Of a stretch of DNA of 64,000 bases, positions 63,209 to 64,000 are shown one piece after another. The notes under the pieces are model-generated. The model made no database searches, was not told the DNA's origin, and was given only the letters and a program-made list of their open reading frames with translations. The DNA comes from Caballeronia sp. TF1N1 (GTDB lineage Bacteria > Pseudomonadota > Gammaproteobacteria > Burkholderiales > Burkholderiaceae): positions 248,001 through 312,000 of the forward strand of contig NZ_CP084629.1 in the NCBI RefSeq assembly GCF_022878925.1, read 5' to 3'. How positions within the stretch are numbered: the stretch's first letter is position 1; each line of letters begins with the position of its first letter. The translations under genes and the position numbers were made by a program.

Positions 63209-63461
63209 AGGTGGGCTCCGTAGGCAGTCCGCGCGTGGGTTCGCGAGAATGTCTTCGCGAATGTGCAAGACGCGGCTAATGCTATTTTTGTGAGAGAAAG
63301 TGCTCGTCATGCGAAGGCTTTCAACAGTGCCTTAGCTCGTAAGCTAGAGCAGACGTTGTTCCCGGCAAAGCCATACGTGGAAGGTTTTAAACCGTCCACG
63401 TCTTGTCGAACGCGCGTTTGCTCTGGTCGCAGGACGATCAAAACCTAAAGGGAAGCGAGAC

Positions 63462-64000
63462 ATGGCACAGGGGCCGAACGCGCATCGCGTCACGCAGGAA
63501 GCAGCGCAAGATGGCGGACGCTGGCTTGCCATCGGCGGTCCGATCGTCTTTTTGCTTTTGTGGTCCGCGGGCTTTCCCGTCGCCAAGACCGGCCTGCACT
63601 ACGCCTCGCCGCTCACGTTTCTCTCGATACGCTTTGCGCTCAGCATCGCGGTGCTCATAGGCGTATGCGTGTTCAGACGGCCGCTATGGCCAAGCGACAT
63701 GCGAAGCTGGCGTTACCTGGTCGTCATGGGCCTGCTCGTGCAGGTGATGTACTTCGGCCTCAGCTATCTGTCGATGACAGCGGGCATTGCAACGTCATGG
63801 CTTGCGCTGATCGTTTCGTTGCAGCCGATACTGGTGAGCGTGCTTGCGCCATCGCTGACCGGTGAGCGTATCGGCGTGCGGCAATGGCTGGGCTTGATAC
63901 TCGCGCTTGGCGGCTCGGCCGGCGTGATCCTGTCGCGCGGCACGCTGCACGCATCGGCACTCGGGCCGGTATTGCTCGCGGTGGGCGCGCTAATCGGCAT
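63462..64000 (+). CDS. EamA-family (DMT) transporter, partial (C-terminus off window)
   Basis: The first 180 residues of a drug/metabolite transporter with EamA domains. Five to six hydrophobic helices follow a 20-residue hydrophilic N-terminus; LWSAGFPVAKTGLHYASPLT and SLQPILVSVLAPSLTGERIG are typical of EamA repeats. AGGGAAG precedes the ATG at 63462. The gene runs past the right edge, so its remaining repeat and neighbours are unseen. Probably exports or imports a small metabolite. Confidence 0.85.
   Translation, partial: MAQGPNAHRVTQEAAQDGGRWLAIGGPIVFLLLWSAGFPVAKTGLHYASPLTFLSIRFALSIAVLIGVCVFRRPLWPSDMRSWRYLVVMGLLVQVMYFGLSYLSMTAGIATSWLALIVSLQPILVSVLAPSLTGERIGVRQWLGLILALGGSAGVILSRGTLHASALGPVLLAVGALIG

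Overview
The window looks like a stretch of a Burkholderiaceae chromosome, most likely the Paraburkholderia/Caballeronia group. This is judged from high GC, strongly GC-biased third codon positions, AAGGAG-type ribosome binding sites and characteristic families (DUF4148, DUF2946, DUF2252, FlhDC, a second Hfq-like protein, many LysR and MocR regulators). About 53 protein-coding genes are supported, plus one frameshifted sensor kinase. I see no rRNA, tRNA, CRISPR array, insertion sequence, integrase or phage gene.

Layout. 1-5.2 kb (minus): a DeoR-controlled polyol/ketose locus with regulator, PfkB kinase, GatZ-like protein, and a separately promoted sugar ABC permease and binding protein that runs off the left edge. 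Both transcription units share one promoter-operator sequence. 5.3-8 kb: hotdog thioesterase divergent from a MocR regulator across a perfect palindrome, then a Crp/Fnr-type regulator. 8-10 kb: a gene-poor AT-rich stretch followed by an orphan flhDC pair. 10-14.2 kb: LysR, zinc deacylase, MFS transporter and metallo-beta-lactamase-fold hydrolase. 14.4-19.1 kb: redoxin, DUF4148 protein, an ECF sigma factor between two paralogous anti-sigma-like membrane proteins, and a Tat-exported tyrosinase. 19.3-24.5 kb: methyltransferase, two SDR genes, LysR and a DHA2-type MFS transporter.

24.5-30.2 kb: a mevalonate-catabolic operon (degradative HMG-CoA reductase, HMG-CoA lyase, a small two-helix membrane protein and a TctA-family permease) divergent from a MocR regulator with a repeat-type operator. 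30.5-33 kb: short unknown proteins, DUF2252 and a cold-shock gene with long leader and strong terminator. 33.1-37.9 kb: DUF2946, TonB receptor, DUF2946 and PepSY protein, probably a metal or siderophore uptake unit. 37.9-43.5 kb: lipoprotein esterase, Tat-dependent ferritin-like lipoprotein, a 41-residue membrane peptide, a frameshifted hybrid kinase and a CtaG-like protein. 43.5-47.6 kb: LacI regulator divergent from a PhyH-type dioxygenase and a Gfo/Idh/MocA dehydrogenase, then DUF429. 47.9-54.3 kb: hybrid kinase, divergent Hfq paralogue, exported DUF4431-like protein, ilvD and a ClC channel. 54.4-64 kb: AhpD-like protein, a peptide ABC transporter whose fused ATPase is on the opposite strand, an MFS exporter, a lipoprotein esterase and a partial EamA transporter.

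Overall this is accessory, catabolic and regulatory DNA: several self-contained modules, each with its own regulator beside it. The most interesting are the mevalonate operon with a Tct-like carrier, the ECF sigma factor with two anti-sigma-like partners beside a tyrosinase, the divergent Hfq, and the shared DeoR promoter-operator.
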